Assembly: GCA_039810245.1 (NCBI GenBank)
Contig: JBDHWQ010000012.1
Location: forward strand, 1 to 64,000
Direction of reading: 5' to 3'
Source of the DNA: CALDSL01 sp039810245
Lineage (GTDB): Bacteria > Chloroflexota > Anaerolineae > Anaerolineales > Anaerolineaceae
DNA: 64,000 nt
The notes under the pieces are model-generated. The model was given only the letters and a program-made list of their open reading frames with translations. It had not been told where the DNA came from and did no database searches. Below are positions 45,317 to 55,126 of this stretch, in pieces; position 1 is the stretch's first letter; the number at the start of each line of letters is the position of its first letter. A program made the translations under genes and the position numbers.

Positions 45317-47737
45317 ATGGGAGTGTTTTCCTCATCCCAGAAAAGCAAAGATGGCGTCAGTATTGTGATCTGCTGTTACAACAGCGCCGGCCGGTTAGCG
45401 CCGGCCCTGGCGCATTTGCGCGCCCAGGTGTTTACCGCGCCGCTGCCCTGGGAAGTGATTATCGTTGACAATGCTTCCACCGATGCTACCGCTCAAACCG
45501 CGCTCGATCTCTGGCCGCCGGATGCTGGCGCGCCACTGCGCGTGGTGCGCGAAGCGCAGCCGGGGCTGAGCCACGCGCGCCAGCGCGGGCTGCGCGAAGC
45601 GCAGTACGCCTTCGTCAGCTTCATCGATGACGATAACTGGGTAAGCCCGGATTGGGTGGAACGGGTGTACCAGATTTTCTGTGCGCACCCGGAAGTGGCC
45701 GCCTGCGGTGGCAGGATCTCCGCCGCCTTCGAGGCGCAGCCGCCGGAGTGGTTCGACCGCTTTGCTGGCCGCTTCGCGGTGGGCGAACAGTATGCGCAGG
45801 CGGGCTACGTGCCGGATGGCCGCGCGCTATGGGGCGCGGGTTTGAGCATCCGCAAGAGCGCCTGGGAGCGCCTGACCGCGCAGGGCTTTTCCCCCCTTCT
45901 GTCTGACCGCACCGGCGGCCACCTGAGCGCGGGCGGAGATTCCGAGCTGTGCCTGGCCCTGGCGCTGAACGGCTGGAAGCTGTGGTATGAACCGGGCTTG
46001 CATCTGCAGCATTTTATGCCACGCGGGCGGCTCACCTGGGAGAATCTCAGCCGCATGTCGCGCGGCTTTGGCGCGGCGCAGGTGACCCTGCGCATGTACG
46101 TGGTGGCGCTGATTGGATACTGGCTTCAATTTCCTGAGCGCCAGGATCGCCTGCGAGACCAGCGGAAGAAAGCCTTCCAGGCGATGACCCGCTCGCCACG
46201 GGCGCTTCTTTCGGCGCTCACCTACAAAGGCGCGCCGCACCAGGCGGCGCTGGAGCTTCAGGAGAGCATCGGCGCCTGGCAGACGCTGCTGCGCCTGGGC
46301 CCTGCGTATGAGCGCAGGAAACGCGCCATTCGCGGCGCGGCCTGGAACACGCGTGGAGATAGCGACGGCCGGGTCAGGCGCTTGCGCATCCTGCAAGTGA
46401 GCATCAGCGACACGGGCGGCGGAGCGGAGCGGTCGGCGCTGTACCTGTTTCGCCGCTACCGCGAGCTCGGCCACAAGAGCTGGCTGGCGGTCGGTCGCAG
46501 AAATGGCCACGATCCCGATACCTTTGCGATAAAAGCCAAACACCCGCCGGCTTACCTGGTGCGCCGTGGTATCCTGTTTTTTGAGCACCGGTTGATCCCC
46601 TACAGCCAGCGCTCGCCCAAGGTGAGAATCTGGCGGCGGCTGCTCCGTTCGTTGGCGGACGGTTCCACCAACCTGCGCGGCGCGATCGACGAGCTGTTGG
46701 GCATTGAAAACTTTGAATTCCCAAATACGCGCCGCCTGCTAAATCTCACCCCGCAGCGCCCGGATATCGTGCACCTGCATAACCTGCACGGCGATTACTT
46801 TGACCTGCGCTTCCTGCCAGAGCTGAGCCGCCAGGTGCCCGTGATCTTGAACCTGCGCGATATGTGGACGCTCACCGGCCACTGCGCCTACCCGCTGGAC
46901 TGCCAGCGTTGGAAAGAAGGCTGCGGCAGCTGCCCTTACCTCGATGTGTATCCGGCGGTCACCCGTGACGCCACCCACTATAACCGCCGCCGCAAGCAGC
47001 ACATCTTCCACAACAGCCGCCTGTACGTCACCGCGCCCACGCGCTGGTTAATGGAGCAGGCGCAGGCATCGGGCATGTTTCAGGCGCTGGAATACCGCGT
47101 GATCCCCAATGCGATTGACCTGCACACCTTCCGGCCTGGTGACCGGCTGGCGGCGCGTCGCCAGCTCGGCCTGCCACCGGGCGTGAAAATTATCCTGTTG
47201 ATCGCGCATTCAGTATTCAAAGACCTGGAAACCATGCGCCAGGCGCTGGCGCTGCTGCCGGCGTACGACGCGCCAACCCTGTTCCTGTGCGCCGGTCGCG
47301 CCGGTGAAACACAGCCCTTGGGCCACGGTGAAATCCGTTACCTGGGCCGCGTGGAAGACGCCGGGCAGATGGCGGCGCTCTACCAGGCCGCCGACGTGTA
47401 TATTCACGCCGCGCACAACGAAGTGTTTGGCAAGACCATCATCGAATCGATGGCCTGCGGTACGCCCGTCGTAGCCACCGCCGTGGATGGCATTCCGGAA
47501 TTAATTGAGGAAGGGGTCAACGGCTACCTGACGCCCGCCCGCGATGCTGCCGCCATGGCCTCGCGCGTGCAGTTCCTGCTGGAGAACCCGCTCGCTGGCG
47601 AAGCGATCGGCCAACACGCCGCGCAGGAAGCACGCGAGCGGTATAATCTGGAACATCAGGCTGACGAATTCTTAAGCTGGTATGCGGAAATCCTGCGCGG
47701 TGAGCAGGCGCAGACCGGCGAGACTCCCAACCCATAA
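45317..47737 (+). CDS. Bifunctional GT2-GT4 glycosyltransferase fusion
   Basis: The 806-residue protein joins two enzymes. Residues about 12-330 are a GT2 (GT-A) domain: VSIVICCYNSAGRL, VDNASTDATA, FIDDDNWVSPDW and HFMPRGRLTW. Residues about 355-795 are a GT4 (GT-B) domain: LQVSISDTGGGAERSALYL, NLRDMWTLTGHCAYP, the donor-binding stretch VFGKTIIESMACGTPVVATAVDGIPELI. The GT4 part resembles WcaC-like colanic-acid enzymes. The fusion should add two sugars in succession to the repeat unit. GC-rich composition resumes here. Confidence 0.9.
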   Translation: MGVFSSSQKSKDGVSIVICCYNSAGRLAPALAHLRAQVFTAPLPWEVIIVDNASTDATAQTALDLWPPDAGAPLRVVREAQPGLSHARQRGLREAQYAFVSFIDDDNWVSPDWVERVYQIFCAHPEVAACGGRISAAFEAQPPEWFDRFAGRFAVGEQYAQAGYVPDGRALWGAGLSIRKSAWERLTAQGFSPLLSDRTGGHLSAGGDSELCLALALNGWKLWYEPGLHLQHFMPRGRLTWENLSRMSRGFGAAQVTLRMYVVALIGYWLQFPERQDRLRDQRKKAFQAMTRSPRALLSALTYKGAPHQAALELQESIGAWQTLLRLGPAYERRKRAIRGAAWNTRGDSDGRVRRLRILQVSISDTGGGAERSALYLFRRYRELGHKSWLAVGRRNGHDPDTFAIKAKHPPAYLVRRGILFFEHRLIPYSQRSPKVRIWRRLLRSLADGSTNLRGAIDELLGIENFEFPNTRRLLNLTPQRPDIVHLHNLHGDYFDLRFLPELSRQVPVILNLRDMWTLTGHCAYPLDCQRWKEGCGSCPYLDVYPAVTRDATHYNRRRKQHIFHNSRLYVTAPTRWLMEQAQASGMFQALEYRVIPNAIDLHTFRPGDRLAARRQLGLPPGVKIILLIAHSVFKDLETMRQALALLPAYDAPTLFLCAGRAGETQPLGHGEIRYLGRVEDAGQMAALYQAADVYIHAAHNEVFGKTIIESMACGTPVVATAVDGIPELIEEGVNGYLTPARDAAAMASRVQFLLENPLAGEAIGQHAAQEARERYNLEHQADEFLSWYAEILRGEQAQTGETPNP

Positions 47738-47753
47738 GCCGGGGAAACGACGA

Positions 47754-48764
47754 ATGCAGGACTCGTGCGGACAAACCATTCCAGATGCACTCCATGCGCG
47801 GGCCGGCTGGCCCTGGCAGCCGGTGGAACTGCCGGCGCTGCCATCTGGCGCGCGCTGGCCCAAAATCAGCATCGTGACCCCGTCGTTCAACCAGGTAAGT
47901 TATATTGAAGAAACCATCCGTTCGGTGCTGCTGCAAGGCTACCCGAACCTGGAATATATCATCATCGATGGCGGCAGCACCGACGGCAGCGTGGATATCA
48001 TTCGCCATTATGAACACTGCCTGGCGTACTGGGTCAGCGAGCCGGACCACGGTCAGGCGCACGCGATTAACAAGGGTTTTGCGCGCAGCACCGGCGATCT
48101 CATGGCCTGGATCAACAGCGACGACTATTACGCCCCGGGCGCGCTGTTCCACATGGCGCGGCTGTTCATGGAGCAGGACACGGGCTGGGCGGCGGGCAAC
48201 TGCCATGTGATGAGCCTCGACGGTACACTGCTTCCAGGCTGGGGCGAGCCGCCGCACGACATCGAACGCTGGTTTATGAACTCGCTGTATGCCCAGCCGG
48301 GCATCTTCTGGCGGCGCAGCCTGTGGCAGCAAACGCGGGGCATCGACGAAAGCCTGCACTATTCCTTCGATTACGAGCTGTGGCTGCAGTTTGCTGGCCG
48401 CCAGCCCTTTCCGGCCTGGACGGACGCGTACGTGGCCACCTTCCGCCTGCAGCCGACCAGCAAGACCACCACCAACAAAAGCGCTTTCCAGCGCGAAAAT
48501 CAGCAGATTTACCGCCGCTACCGCCATTACCTCATCCCGGTCAAGAGCCGGGTGAAAATCTGGGCCATCCGGCGCAACCGCCTGGCACGCCGCCTGATCA
48601 ACACCCAAAATATGCCTGTTCCGCGATTGAACCCCCTGCTGCGCGCGTTCGCCCAGGCTCCATGGCTGGCGCGGGACCCAAAATACCGCCGGCAGGTGCG
48701 GCGCGCCCTGGGAAATATCAGGCGCTCGCTGCTGCAAAAGCACAAAGACAAGGCGGACGGATAA
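47754..48764 (+). CDS. Glycosyltransferase family 2
   Basis: The ATG at 47754 gives 336 residues with ISIVTPSFNQVSYIEETI, IIIDGGSTDGSVDII, and the metal-binding DxD-like INSDDYYAPGAL, followed by the acceptor region HYSFDYELWLQFA. There are no membrane helices. It lies 16 bases after the fusion gene and three bases before the next GT2, within a tightly packed plus-strand run of transferases. The sugar specificity cannot be read from sequence. Confidence 0.9.
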   Translation: MQDSCGQTIPDALHARAGWPWQPVELPALPSGARWPKISIVTPSFNQVSYIEETIRSVLLQGYPNLEYIIIDGGSTDGSVDIIRHYEHCLAYWVSEPDHGQAHAINKGFARSTGDLMAWINSDDYYAPGALFHMARLFMEQDTGWAAGNCHVMSLDGTLLPGWGEPPHDIERWFMNSLYAQPGIFWRRSLWQQTRGIDESLHYSFDYELWLQFAGRQPFPAWTDAYVATFRLQPTSKTTTNKSAFQRENQQIYRRYRHYLIPVKSRVKIWAIRRNRLARRLINTQNMPVPRLNPLLRAFAQAPWLARDPKYRRQVRRALGNIRRSLLQKHKDKADG

Positions 48765-48767
48765 TCC

Positions 48768-49739
48768 ATGCGACCATCGCCAGACACAACCGCGCCACTG
48801 TTTTCCATCGTCATCTGCACCTATAACCGTGCCGCCATGCTGGCGGAAGCGGTGCAGAGCGTGCTGAATCAGAAGATCGACCCGGCCTGTTTTGAGATTG
48901 TGGTCGTCGATAACCGTTCGGTGGACGATACCCCCCGTGTGGTGGACGACCTGATCCGCGCCAACCTACAGCAGCGCATTCGCTATCTCTATGAAGCCAA
49001 AGCCGGACTGGGTGCCGCACGGCATGCCGGGATATCCATTGCGCATGGACAGTGGATTGGCTTTCTGGATGATGATGCGAAAGCCGGTAGTGAATGGCTG
49101 GCGACTGCCGCGCGGAATGTGCGCGAACAGCCCGATCTGGATGGTATGGGTGGGCCAATTTATCCATTCTATCTTGCGCCCAGACCAGCCTGGTTTTTAG
49201 ATGGATATGAAGTTCGGACCTGGGGAGAAGAACCGCGCTTTCTAAAACAAAATGAAATGTTTTCCGGCGGAAACATGTTCTTCCGCAGGGAGTTTTTAGT
49301 GCACGTTGCGCCAGCGATGGATGGTATGGGTATGACCGGCAACGCGATGCAGTTTGGTGAAGATACGATCCTGTTTGAACGCGCCTGGAAGGAAATTGGA
49401 CAACCAAAATTTTATTACCACCCATCCATGATGATTTATCACGCTGTGCCCGCGCGCAATATGCGCGTTGGCTATATCCTCAAGCGCAATTTCAGCTACG
49501 GCGTCAGTAATTACCTTCGCAACGGCCCCACAGGGCTTAAAAATCGTATTCGCTACCTGCGCAAGCATGGCCCATATTTGTTTCGGCTGGCACGCATTGC
49601 TTTATCACAGCGCAAGGCGTACGGCAATCGAAACAACTGGCTGGTCGAAACCGGCCGTCCCCTGGCGAAGCACCTGGGGCTGCTGTGCTGCGCGGCCGGC
49701 TTACAATTTCGATTCCGGCAGCGCGGGAAAAAGGAGTAA
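48768..49739 (+). CDS. Glycosyltransferase family 2, paralogue A
   Basis: The 323-residue GT2 has FSIVICTYNRAAML, VVDNRSVDDTPRV and FLDDDAKAGSEWL. It is a close paralogue of the next gene's product: LDG-GGPI-PFYLAP, MQFGEDTILFERAW, QPKFYY, YHAVPARNM and the end FRFRQR are shared in the same order. Parts of this copy (about 49180-49480) are less GC-rich than the other. The pair probably arose by duplication or by import of a homologue, and may add successive similar sugars. Confidence 0.88.
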   Translation: MRPSPDTTAPLFSIVICTYNRAAMLAEAVQSVLNQKIDPACFEIVVVDNRSVDDTPRVVDDLIRANLQQRIRYLYEAKAGLGAARHAGISIAHGQWIGFLDDDAKAGSEWLATAARNVREQPDLDGMGGPIYPFYLAPRPAWFLDGYEVRTWGEEPRFLKQNEMFSGGNMFFRREFLVHVAPAMDGMGMTGNAMQFGEDTILFERAWKEIGQPKFYYHPSMMIYHAVPARNMRVGYILKRNFSYGVSNYLRNGPTGLKNRIRYLRKHGPYLFRLARIALSQRKAYGNRNNWLVETGRPLAKHLGLLCCAAGLQFRFRQRGKKE

Positions 49740-49745
49740 CCGGCT

Positions 49746-50729
49746 GTGCCCGCGATGGATGCCCAACCCTCACCTGCCGCCCGTTTTTCCGTGGTGATCT
49801 GCACCTATAACCGCGCCAGGCTGCTGGCGGTCGGCGCGGGCAGCGTAGCCCAGCAAATCGCGGACCCGGCTCTGTGGGAACTGATCATCGTCGATAACGG
49901 CTCGACCGATACCACGCAGCAGGTAGTGGAAGAACTTGCGCGCGAATACCCGCAGCGCCGAATCCGCTGTGTGGTAGAAAGCACACCCGGCTCGGGGGCG
50001 GCGCGCCGCGCCGGCGCTCAGGCAGCTCGCGGGGAGTGGGTGGCATTCATGGACGATGACGCGCGCGCTCCGACCGGTTGGCTGCAAACCGCGGACCAGA
50101 TCATCCGCCAGCACCCGGACCTGGACGGCTTGGGCGGGCCAATCCACCCGTTTTACCTTGCGCCTAAGCCAGATTGGTTCCAGGATGGCTACGAAACCCG
50201 GTCGTGGGGTGATGCCCCGCGCCTGCTGCGCCGCGATGAGGCGTTTTCTGGGTCGAATATGTTCTTCCGGCGCGAGCTGCTGCTGGCGCTGGACCATTCA
50301 GCCCCGGGCCAGGGCATGCTGGGCAGCCTGATGCAGTTTGGCGAGGACACCATCCTGTTCGAGCGCGCCTGGGAGCTGCCGGAACAACCAAAGTTCTACT
50401 ACGCACCCAACCTTGTGATGTACCACGCCGTCCCGGCGCGCAACATGCACGTCGGCTACATGCTGCGCCGCCAGTTCGCCATCGGCGCATCCAACTTCCG
50501 GCGCAATGGTCCGCGCGCTCCCTTGCCGCGTGCCGGGTTCACGCTGCGTCAGGCCGGCTCGCTGATGAAGCTGGGGCTGCAGTTGCTGGCCGGGCGGGCT
50601 CGCTGCGCGCGGCGCGAGAACTGGCTGGTAGAATATGGCCGGCCGGTAGCAAAAAAACTGGGCGTGCTGAGCGCCGCGCTGGGCTTAAATATCCGCTTCC
50701 GCCAGCGTGAGGAAGGCAAAAACGCGTGA
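49746..50729 (+). CDS. Glycosyltransferase family 2, paralogue B
   Basis: The frame opens with GTG at 49746 (327 residues); an ATG three codons on is equally plausible. It carries FSVVICTYNRARLL, IIVDNGSTDTTQQV and FMDDDARAPTGWL and the same C-terminal acceptor region as its upstream paralogue. The stop overlaps the start of the next GT2 (GTGA). The tandem arrangement points to local duplication. Confidence 0.88.
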   Translation: MPAMDAQPSPAARFSVVICTYNRARLLAVGAGSVAQQIADPALWELIIVDNGSTDTTQQVVEELAREYPQRRIRCVVESTPGSGAARRAGAQAARGEWVAFMDDDARAPTGWLQTADQIIRQHPDLDGLGGPIHPFYLAPKPDWFQDGYETRSWGDAPRLLRRDEAFSGSNMFFRRELLLALDHSAPGQGMLGSLMQFGEDTILFERAWELPEQPKFYYAPNLVMYHAVPARNMHVGYMLRRQFAIGASNFRRNGPRAPLPRAGFTLRQAGSLMKLGLQLLAGRARCARRENWLVEYGRPVAKKLGVLSAALGLNIRFRQREEGKNA

Positions 50730-51937
50730 GCACCCCGCTGGTTTCGGCCATCATCCCCACGTACAACCGCCGAGAATGGGTGCAGCAGGCGATTGATTCC
50801 GTCCTCGCGCAGCGTGGTGTGTCAGTAGAGTGCATTGTGGTGGATGATGGTTCCACCGACGGCACTGGTGATGCGCTGCTCCGGCATTATGGCGAGCGCA
50901 TTCAATACTTATACCAGGATAACGCAGGCGAATCGGCAGCGCGCAATCGTGGGGCAAGCGAGGCGCGGGGGGAATTTCTGGCCTTCCTCGATTCCGACGA
51001 TTTGTGGATGCCACATAAGCTGCTGCGCCAGGTGGCATACTTGCAAGTTCACTCGCAGTGCGGCGCGGTCTACTGCCGGGCTTATGCCATGAACGAAGCC
51101 GGGCGGCCGCTGCTGCGACTGCCCTATGGGGCCAGCATTCCAGGCCCGGCGCTTGATTTGCGATACGCGCTGGAACGCGGTATTGCGTTAAGTGGCAGCA
51201 GCATGCTGGCGCGCGCGGAAGTGTTCCACGCGTTGAGCGGCTTTGTGACGGACATCCGCCATGGTGAAGATGTGGAAATCCTGTACCGCATGCTGTTGGA
51301 AGGCATCGCGGTGCACATTCTGCCCCGGCCTCTGGCCTGGGTACGCTCGCACACCCACTCCCAGTCGCTGACCCTGCAGCAGGAGCGCTTTGAAGCCGCC
51401 TACCGCGATCATATGTCGATATTCGACCGGGTGGCGGCGCGCAGTAGCGATCCTTCGGTGCAGCGTGCCGTGCAGGGCGCGCGCCAGAAAGAAGCACTGC
51501 GCCGGGTGAGCTTCGCCATCTATGCTCGCCGCCCGGATCTGGTTGCCGATTACCGCCAGCATCCACTGCTGGCCAGCACTATCCCTGCGCCGGCGTTTGA
51601 CCGTCAGGCGCAGTACTTCACGCCGCTGATCTACCGCGAATCGGCCGACCCGCGCCGCGTGCTGGAATTTCTGGCGCGGCTGTTCGCGTATCGCGACTCG
51701 CAGTCGCCAGTTTCCGGCCGCCGTCGCGCCGACGCGCTGGCACGGTTAAGCGCTGCCATCTGGTGCGCCGGACAGCACCCACGCCATGCGGTCTTTGCCT
51801 GGGCGCAGCTCTGGCGCGAGATATTCCGCCAACCTGGGCTGCTGCTGGCTCCGGGTATGTGGAAGCTGGTCGCGCGGCTGCTGTTCGGGCGGCTGGCGAT
51901 ACGCCTGTACCTGCTGTGGAGCCACGCCCGTGACTGA
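50726..51937 (+). CDS. Glycosyltransferase family 2
   Basis: The 403-residue protein has VSAIIPTYNRREWV, VVDDGSTDGTGDAL and FLDSDDLWMPHKL, the GT-A nucleotide and metal sites. It has a longer, Arg-rich helical C-terminus than its neighbours, which may dock on the membrane. It starts with GTG inside the preceding stop codon and overlaps the next gene, so translation is coupled. Confidence 0.9.
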   Translation: MSTPLVSAIIPTYNRREWVQQAIDSVLAQRGVSVECIVVDDGSTDGTGDALLRHYGERIQYLYQDNAGESAARNRGASEARGEFLAFLDSDDLWMPHKLLRQVAYLQVHSQCGAVYCRAYAMNEAGRPLLRLPYGASIPGPALDLRYALERGIALSGSSMLARAEVFHALSGFVTDIRHGEDVEILYRMLLEGIAVHILPRPLAWVRSHTHSQSLTLQQERFEAAYRDHMSIFDRVAARSSDPSVQRAVQGARQKEALRRVSFAIYARRPDLVADYRQHPLLASTIPAPAFDRQAQYFTPLIYRESADPRRVLEFLARLFAYRDSQSPVSGRRRADALARLSAAIWCAGQHPRHAVFAWAQLWREIFRQPGLLLAPGMWKLVARLLFGRLAIRLYLLWSHARD

Positions 51938-52856
51938 GCCAACCGCCCCACAGGTTAGCGTGCTCATCCCCACCCTCAACCGCATCGAGCTGGTGCGCCG
52001 CGCGGTGGAGAGCGTTCAACAACAGACCTTTACCGATTGGGAGATCGTCATCATCGACGACGGATCTACCGACCCGATCGCCGCGCTGGAACGGGAATAT
52101 GAGAAGGTGCGCGTGGTACGCCACCCGCGCAACCTGGGCATCTCGCCGGCGCGCAACACCGGCGTGCAGTCCGCGCGCGGCAAGTACATCGCCTTCCTCG
52201 ATTCCGACGACGCCTGGTTTCCGCGCAAGCTGGAACGCCAGGTGGCGCTGCTGGAAAGCCGCCCCGACCTGGGCGCCTGCACCTGCGGCTATCGCTATGA
52301 AACCGATGAGGGCACTACCAACGAGATTCCCTCGCCGCAGGCCGGGCGTTACCGCACCCTGGCGATGGGTACCAGCCTGGCCCCCGGCACCACCCTGGTG
52401 GCGCGCACCGTGGCAATGTTGGAGTTTCCATATGACGCCAGCTTTCCGCGCCTGGTAGACCTGGATTGGGCGCTGCGCTTCGTGCGCCACTACCCGCTGG
52501 ACGTGCTGCAGGAAGTGCTGTGCGTGGTCTATCGTGGCGGGCGTCCTTCGGCCGCATCGATCGAGGCAGCCAACATCCAGCTCATTCAGAAACACGGCGC
52601 TGATTTCCTGGCCCTGGGCCGCTTTTATGGCAGCCGCTGTATTGGCAAGCGCTGGCTGGAAGTGGCCACACACTATTACCGCGAAGGTAACCGCGCCAAA
52701 GGCGCGCAGTACCTGCGGAAGGCCATCATCACCAACCCATTTCAGCGGCTGAGCATGTACCTGCGCATTCTCGATTACATCCTGGGCACGTCCACGCTGG
52801 TGCGCATCAAAAAGCTGCGAGCGTGGCTGGCAAAGCGAGGCAGGCATGGCGCTTAA
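51930..52856 (+). CDS. Glycosyltransferase family 2
   Basis: The start is the GTG at 51930, overlapping the previous gene by eight bases, giving 308 residues. VSVLIPTLNRIELVRRAV, IIDDGSTDPIAAL and FLDSDDAWFPRKL mark the GT-A domain. The C-terminal 90 residues (ALGRFYGSRCIGKRWLEVATHYY-like) are helical and TPR-like, as in several GT2 enzymes. It also overlaps the following GT4 gene by eleven bases. Confidence 0.9.
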   Translation: MTEPTAPQVSVLIPTLNRIELVRRAVESVQQQTFTDWEIVIIDDGSTDPIAALEREYEKVRVVRHPRNLGISPARNTGVQSARGKYIAFLDSDDAWFPRKLERQVALLESRPDLGACTCGYRYETDEGTTNEIPSPQAGRYRTLAMGTSLAPGTTLVARTVAMLEFPYDASFPRLVDLDWALRFVRHYPLDVLQEVLCVVYRGGRPSAASIEAANIQLIQKHGADFLALGRFYGSRCIGKRWLEVATHYYREGNRAKGAQYLRKAIITNPFQRLSMYLRILDYILGTSTLVRIKKLRAWLAKRGRHGA

Positions 52857-53988
52857 CGTCACCCATATCATCACTGCTCTGACACCCGGCGGCGCGGAAG
52901 GTGCGCTGTACAATCTGCTGGCCCACCTGCCCCCCGGCAGGATAAACGCGCGTGTCATTTGCCTGATGGGCGAAGATTTTTACGCTGAGCGAATCCGCGC
53001 GCTGGGCATCCCGGTCGAGACGCTGGGGATGCCGCGCGGTAAAGTGCCGCCCGGCGCGCTGCTGCGCATGGCGCGCCTGCTGCGCCAGACGCGTCCAGAC
53101 GTGGTGCAGACCTGGATGTACCACGCCGACCTGCTGGGCGGGCTGGCGGCGCGGCTGGCCGGGGTGCGGCGCGTGGTCTGGGGCGTGCACCATGCTGATC
53201 TGTCGCCGCGCTGGAACAGCCGCAGCACTATCCTCACCGCGAAAGCCTGCGCGCGGCTCTCTCACAGCGTACCCAGGCGCATCGTCATCGCCGCCGAATC
53301 AGCGCGGACGGTGCACGCAGCGATTGGCTACGCGCAAGATAAGATGGTGTTTATCCCTAATGGGATCGATACACACCGCTTCCAGCCCGACCCGGCAGCC
53401 CGCGCGGCGCTCCGCACGCAGCGCGGCATCCCTGCCAGCGCGCCGCTGGTAGTGCTGCCGGCGCGCTTCCACCCGATCAAGGACCAGCGTACATTCCTGC
53501 AAGCCGCGGCCATCACGGCCGGGCGCGTGCCCGAGGCGCAGTTTGTGCTGTGTGGGCAAGGGATCAGCGCGGAAAACGAAGAACTGGTGAGCTGGATTTC
53601 CGCACTCGGCCTGGGATTGTACACTCACTTGCTCGGCCCGGTGAGCGATATGCCGCGCCTGCTGGCCGCGTGCGACGTAGGCTGCCTTTCCTCATTGGGC
53701 GAGGCTTTTCCGCTGGCGCTGGTGGAGATGATGGCCTGCGGTTTGCCCTGCGTCGCCACCACCGCCGGGGACTGCCCACCAATCATCAACGACACCGGCC
53801 GCCTGGCCGCGGCCGGCGATTCCCTCATGCTGGCCGACGCGCTGACTGCGCTCTTGCGGCTTGCTCCGGCAGAGCGCGCCGCACTGGGCGCGCGCGCGCG
53901 GGCGCGCGTAGAGCAAAACTATTCCATCGAACGCATGATGCAATCCTACCTGCGCATATGGGACGAAGTGGCTGCGGAGCGCGCATGA
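52846..53988 (+). CDS. Glycosyltransferase family 4
   Basis: The 380-residue GT-B enzyme has the acceptor-loop HIITALTPGGAEGALYNLL, the middle IPNGIDTHRFQPD and the donor-binding EAFPLALVEMMACGLPCVAT with the E-x7-E pattern. GT4 enzymes use nucleotide sugars and retain configuration. It sits between a GT2 and another GT4 with overlapping ends, as one polycistronic unit. Confidence 0.93.
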   Translation: MALNVTHIITALTPGGAEGALYNLLAHLPPGRINARVICLMGEDFYAERIRALGIPVETLGMPRGKVPPGALLRMARLLRQTRPDVVQTWMYHADLLGGLAARLAGVRRVVWGVHHADLSPRWNSRSTILTAKACARLSHSVPRRIVIAAESARTVHAAIGYAQDKMVFIPNGIDTHRFQPDPAARAALRTQRGIPASAPLVVLPARFHPIKDQRTFLQAAAITAGRVPEAQFVLCGQGISAENEELVSWISALGLGLYTHLLGPVSDMPRLLAACDVGCLSSLGEAFPLALVEMMACGLPCVATTAGDCPPIINDTGRLAAAGDSLMLADALTALLRLAPAERAALGARARARVEQNYSIERMMQSYLRIWDEVAAERA

Positions 53989-55100
53989 AGATCCTGCTTG
54001 TGGCCAACACCGATTGGTACCTGTACAACTTCCGCCTGCTGCTGGCCCAGGCGCTGCGTGAACATGGCGACGAGGTTGTCCTGGTTTCTCCGCCCGGCCA
54101 ATACGTCGAGCGGCTGCGCGCTGCCGGCTTCCGCTGGCTGCCGGCCGATATTTCGCGCCGCGGGGTCAACCCGCTGCGCGAGGCAGGCGCGCTGCTGCGC
54201 CTGGCGCGTATCTACCGTGACGAACGCCCGCACCTGGTCAGCCACTTTACCATCAAACCGGTGTTGTACGGTTCGCTGGCGGCGCGGCTGGGGCGCGCGC
54301 ATCCCGCACCGCGCGTGGTCAATGCCGTCACCGGGCTGGGGTACGTGTTTTACGGCGTCGACCGCAAAGCCGCGCTGCTGCGCGCTATCGTGCGCCCGCT
54401 GTACCGGCTGGCGCTGCGCGGCACGCGCATCATCTTTCAGAACGAATCCGACCGGCAGGTGTTCACCGGTGGCAGGTTAGCCGACGCCGCGCAAACCTAT
54501 CTGATCCCCAGCTCGGGCATCGATGTGCGCCGCTTCCGGCCCACTCCGTTGCCGGAAGGCGCCCCGCTTGTGGTGTTCAATGGGCGCATGCTGTGGTCGA
54601 AGGGCGTAAGTGATTTCGTTGAGGCGGCGCGCGCGCTGCACCGTGAAGGCAGCCTGGCGCGCTTCTGGCTGGTGGGCAGCAGTGACCCCGGAAACCCGGA
54701 AAGCGTGCCGGAAGAACAGTTGCGCGCATGGCAGGCCGAAGGCGTGGTAGAGTGGCTGGGCTGGCAGGAAAATATGCCGGGCATCCTGGCGCAATCCACG
54801 CTGGTGTGCCTGCCCACGCGTGCCGGGGAGGGTTTTCCACGCTCGCTGCTGGAAGCAGCCGCCAGCGGCCGCGCGGTCATCGCCAGCGATGCTCCCGGCT
54901 GCGACCAGGCCGTACTGCACGGCGAAACCGGGTTGATCGTTCCGCGTGGCGATCCGCCGGCGCTAACAGCCGCGCTGCGCTCGCTGCTGGCCGACCCCGA
55001 ACGCTGCCAGCGCATGGGCGCGGCTGGCCGCCAGTTTGTGGAGGCGCGATTCTCGTCTGACCTTATCATTAACCGCACAATGGCGGTATACTTTTCCTGA
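53985..55100 (+). CDS. Glycosyltransferase family 4 (capsule/exopolysaccharide type)
   Basis: The 371-residue protein starts at the ATG overlapping the previous stop. It has TDWYLYNFRLLLAQALREHG, NAVTGLGYVF, and EGFPRSLLEAAASGRAVIASDAPGC at the donor site. The N-terminal pattern is typical of the PglA/WbpT-like group that transfers HexNAc or galactose early in repeat-unit assembly. It is followed 26 bases later by a WecA-like initiating transferase. Confidence 0.92.
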   Translation: MKILLVANTDWYLYNFRLLLAQALREHGDEVVLVSPPGQYVERLRAAGFRWLPADISRRGVNPLREAGALLRLARIYRDERPHLVSHFTIKPVLYGSLAARLGRAHPAPRVVNAVTGLGYVFYGVDRKAALLRAIVRPLYRLALRGTRIIFQNESDRQVFTGGRLADAAQTYLIPSSGIDVRRFRPTPLPEGAPLVVFNGRMLWSKGVSDFVEAARALHREGSLARFWLVGSSDPGNPESVPEEQLRAWQAEGVVEWLGWQENMPGILAQSTLVCLPTRAGEGFPRSLLEAAASGRAVIASDAPGCDQAVLHGETGLIVPRGDPPALTAALRSLLADPERCQRMGAAGRQFVEARFSSDLIINRTMAVYFS

Positions 55101-55126
55101 TACTCAACGCTCTCCAAGGAAGAGGC

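Noticed and set aside
53550..53984. Upstream extension of the second GT4 gene
   Set aside because: The 145 extra codons are antiphase to the first GT4 gene; the ATG at 53985 coincides with the family N-terminus MKILLVANTDW.
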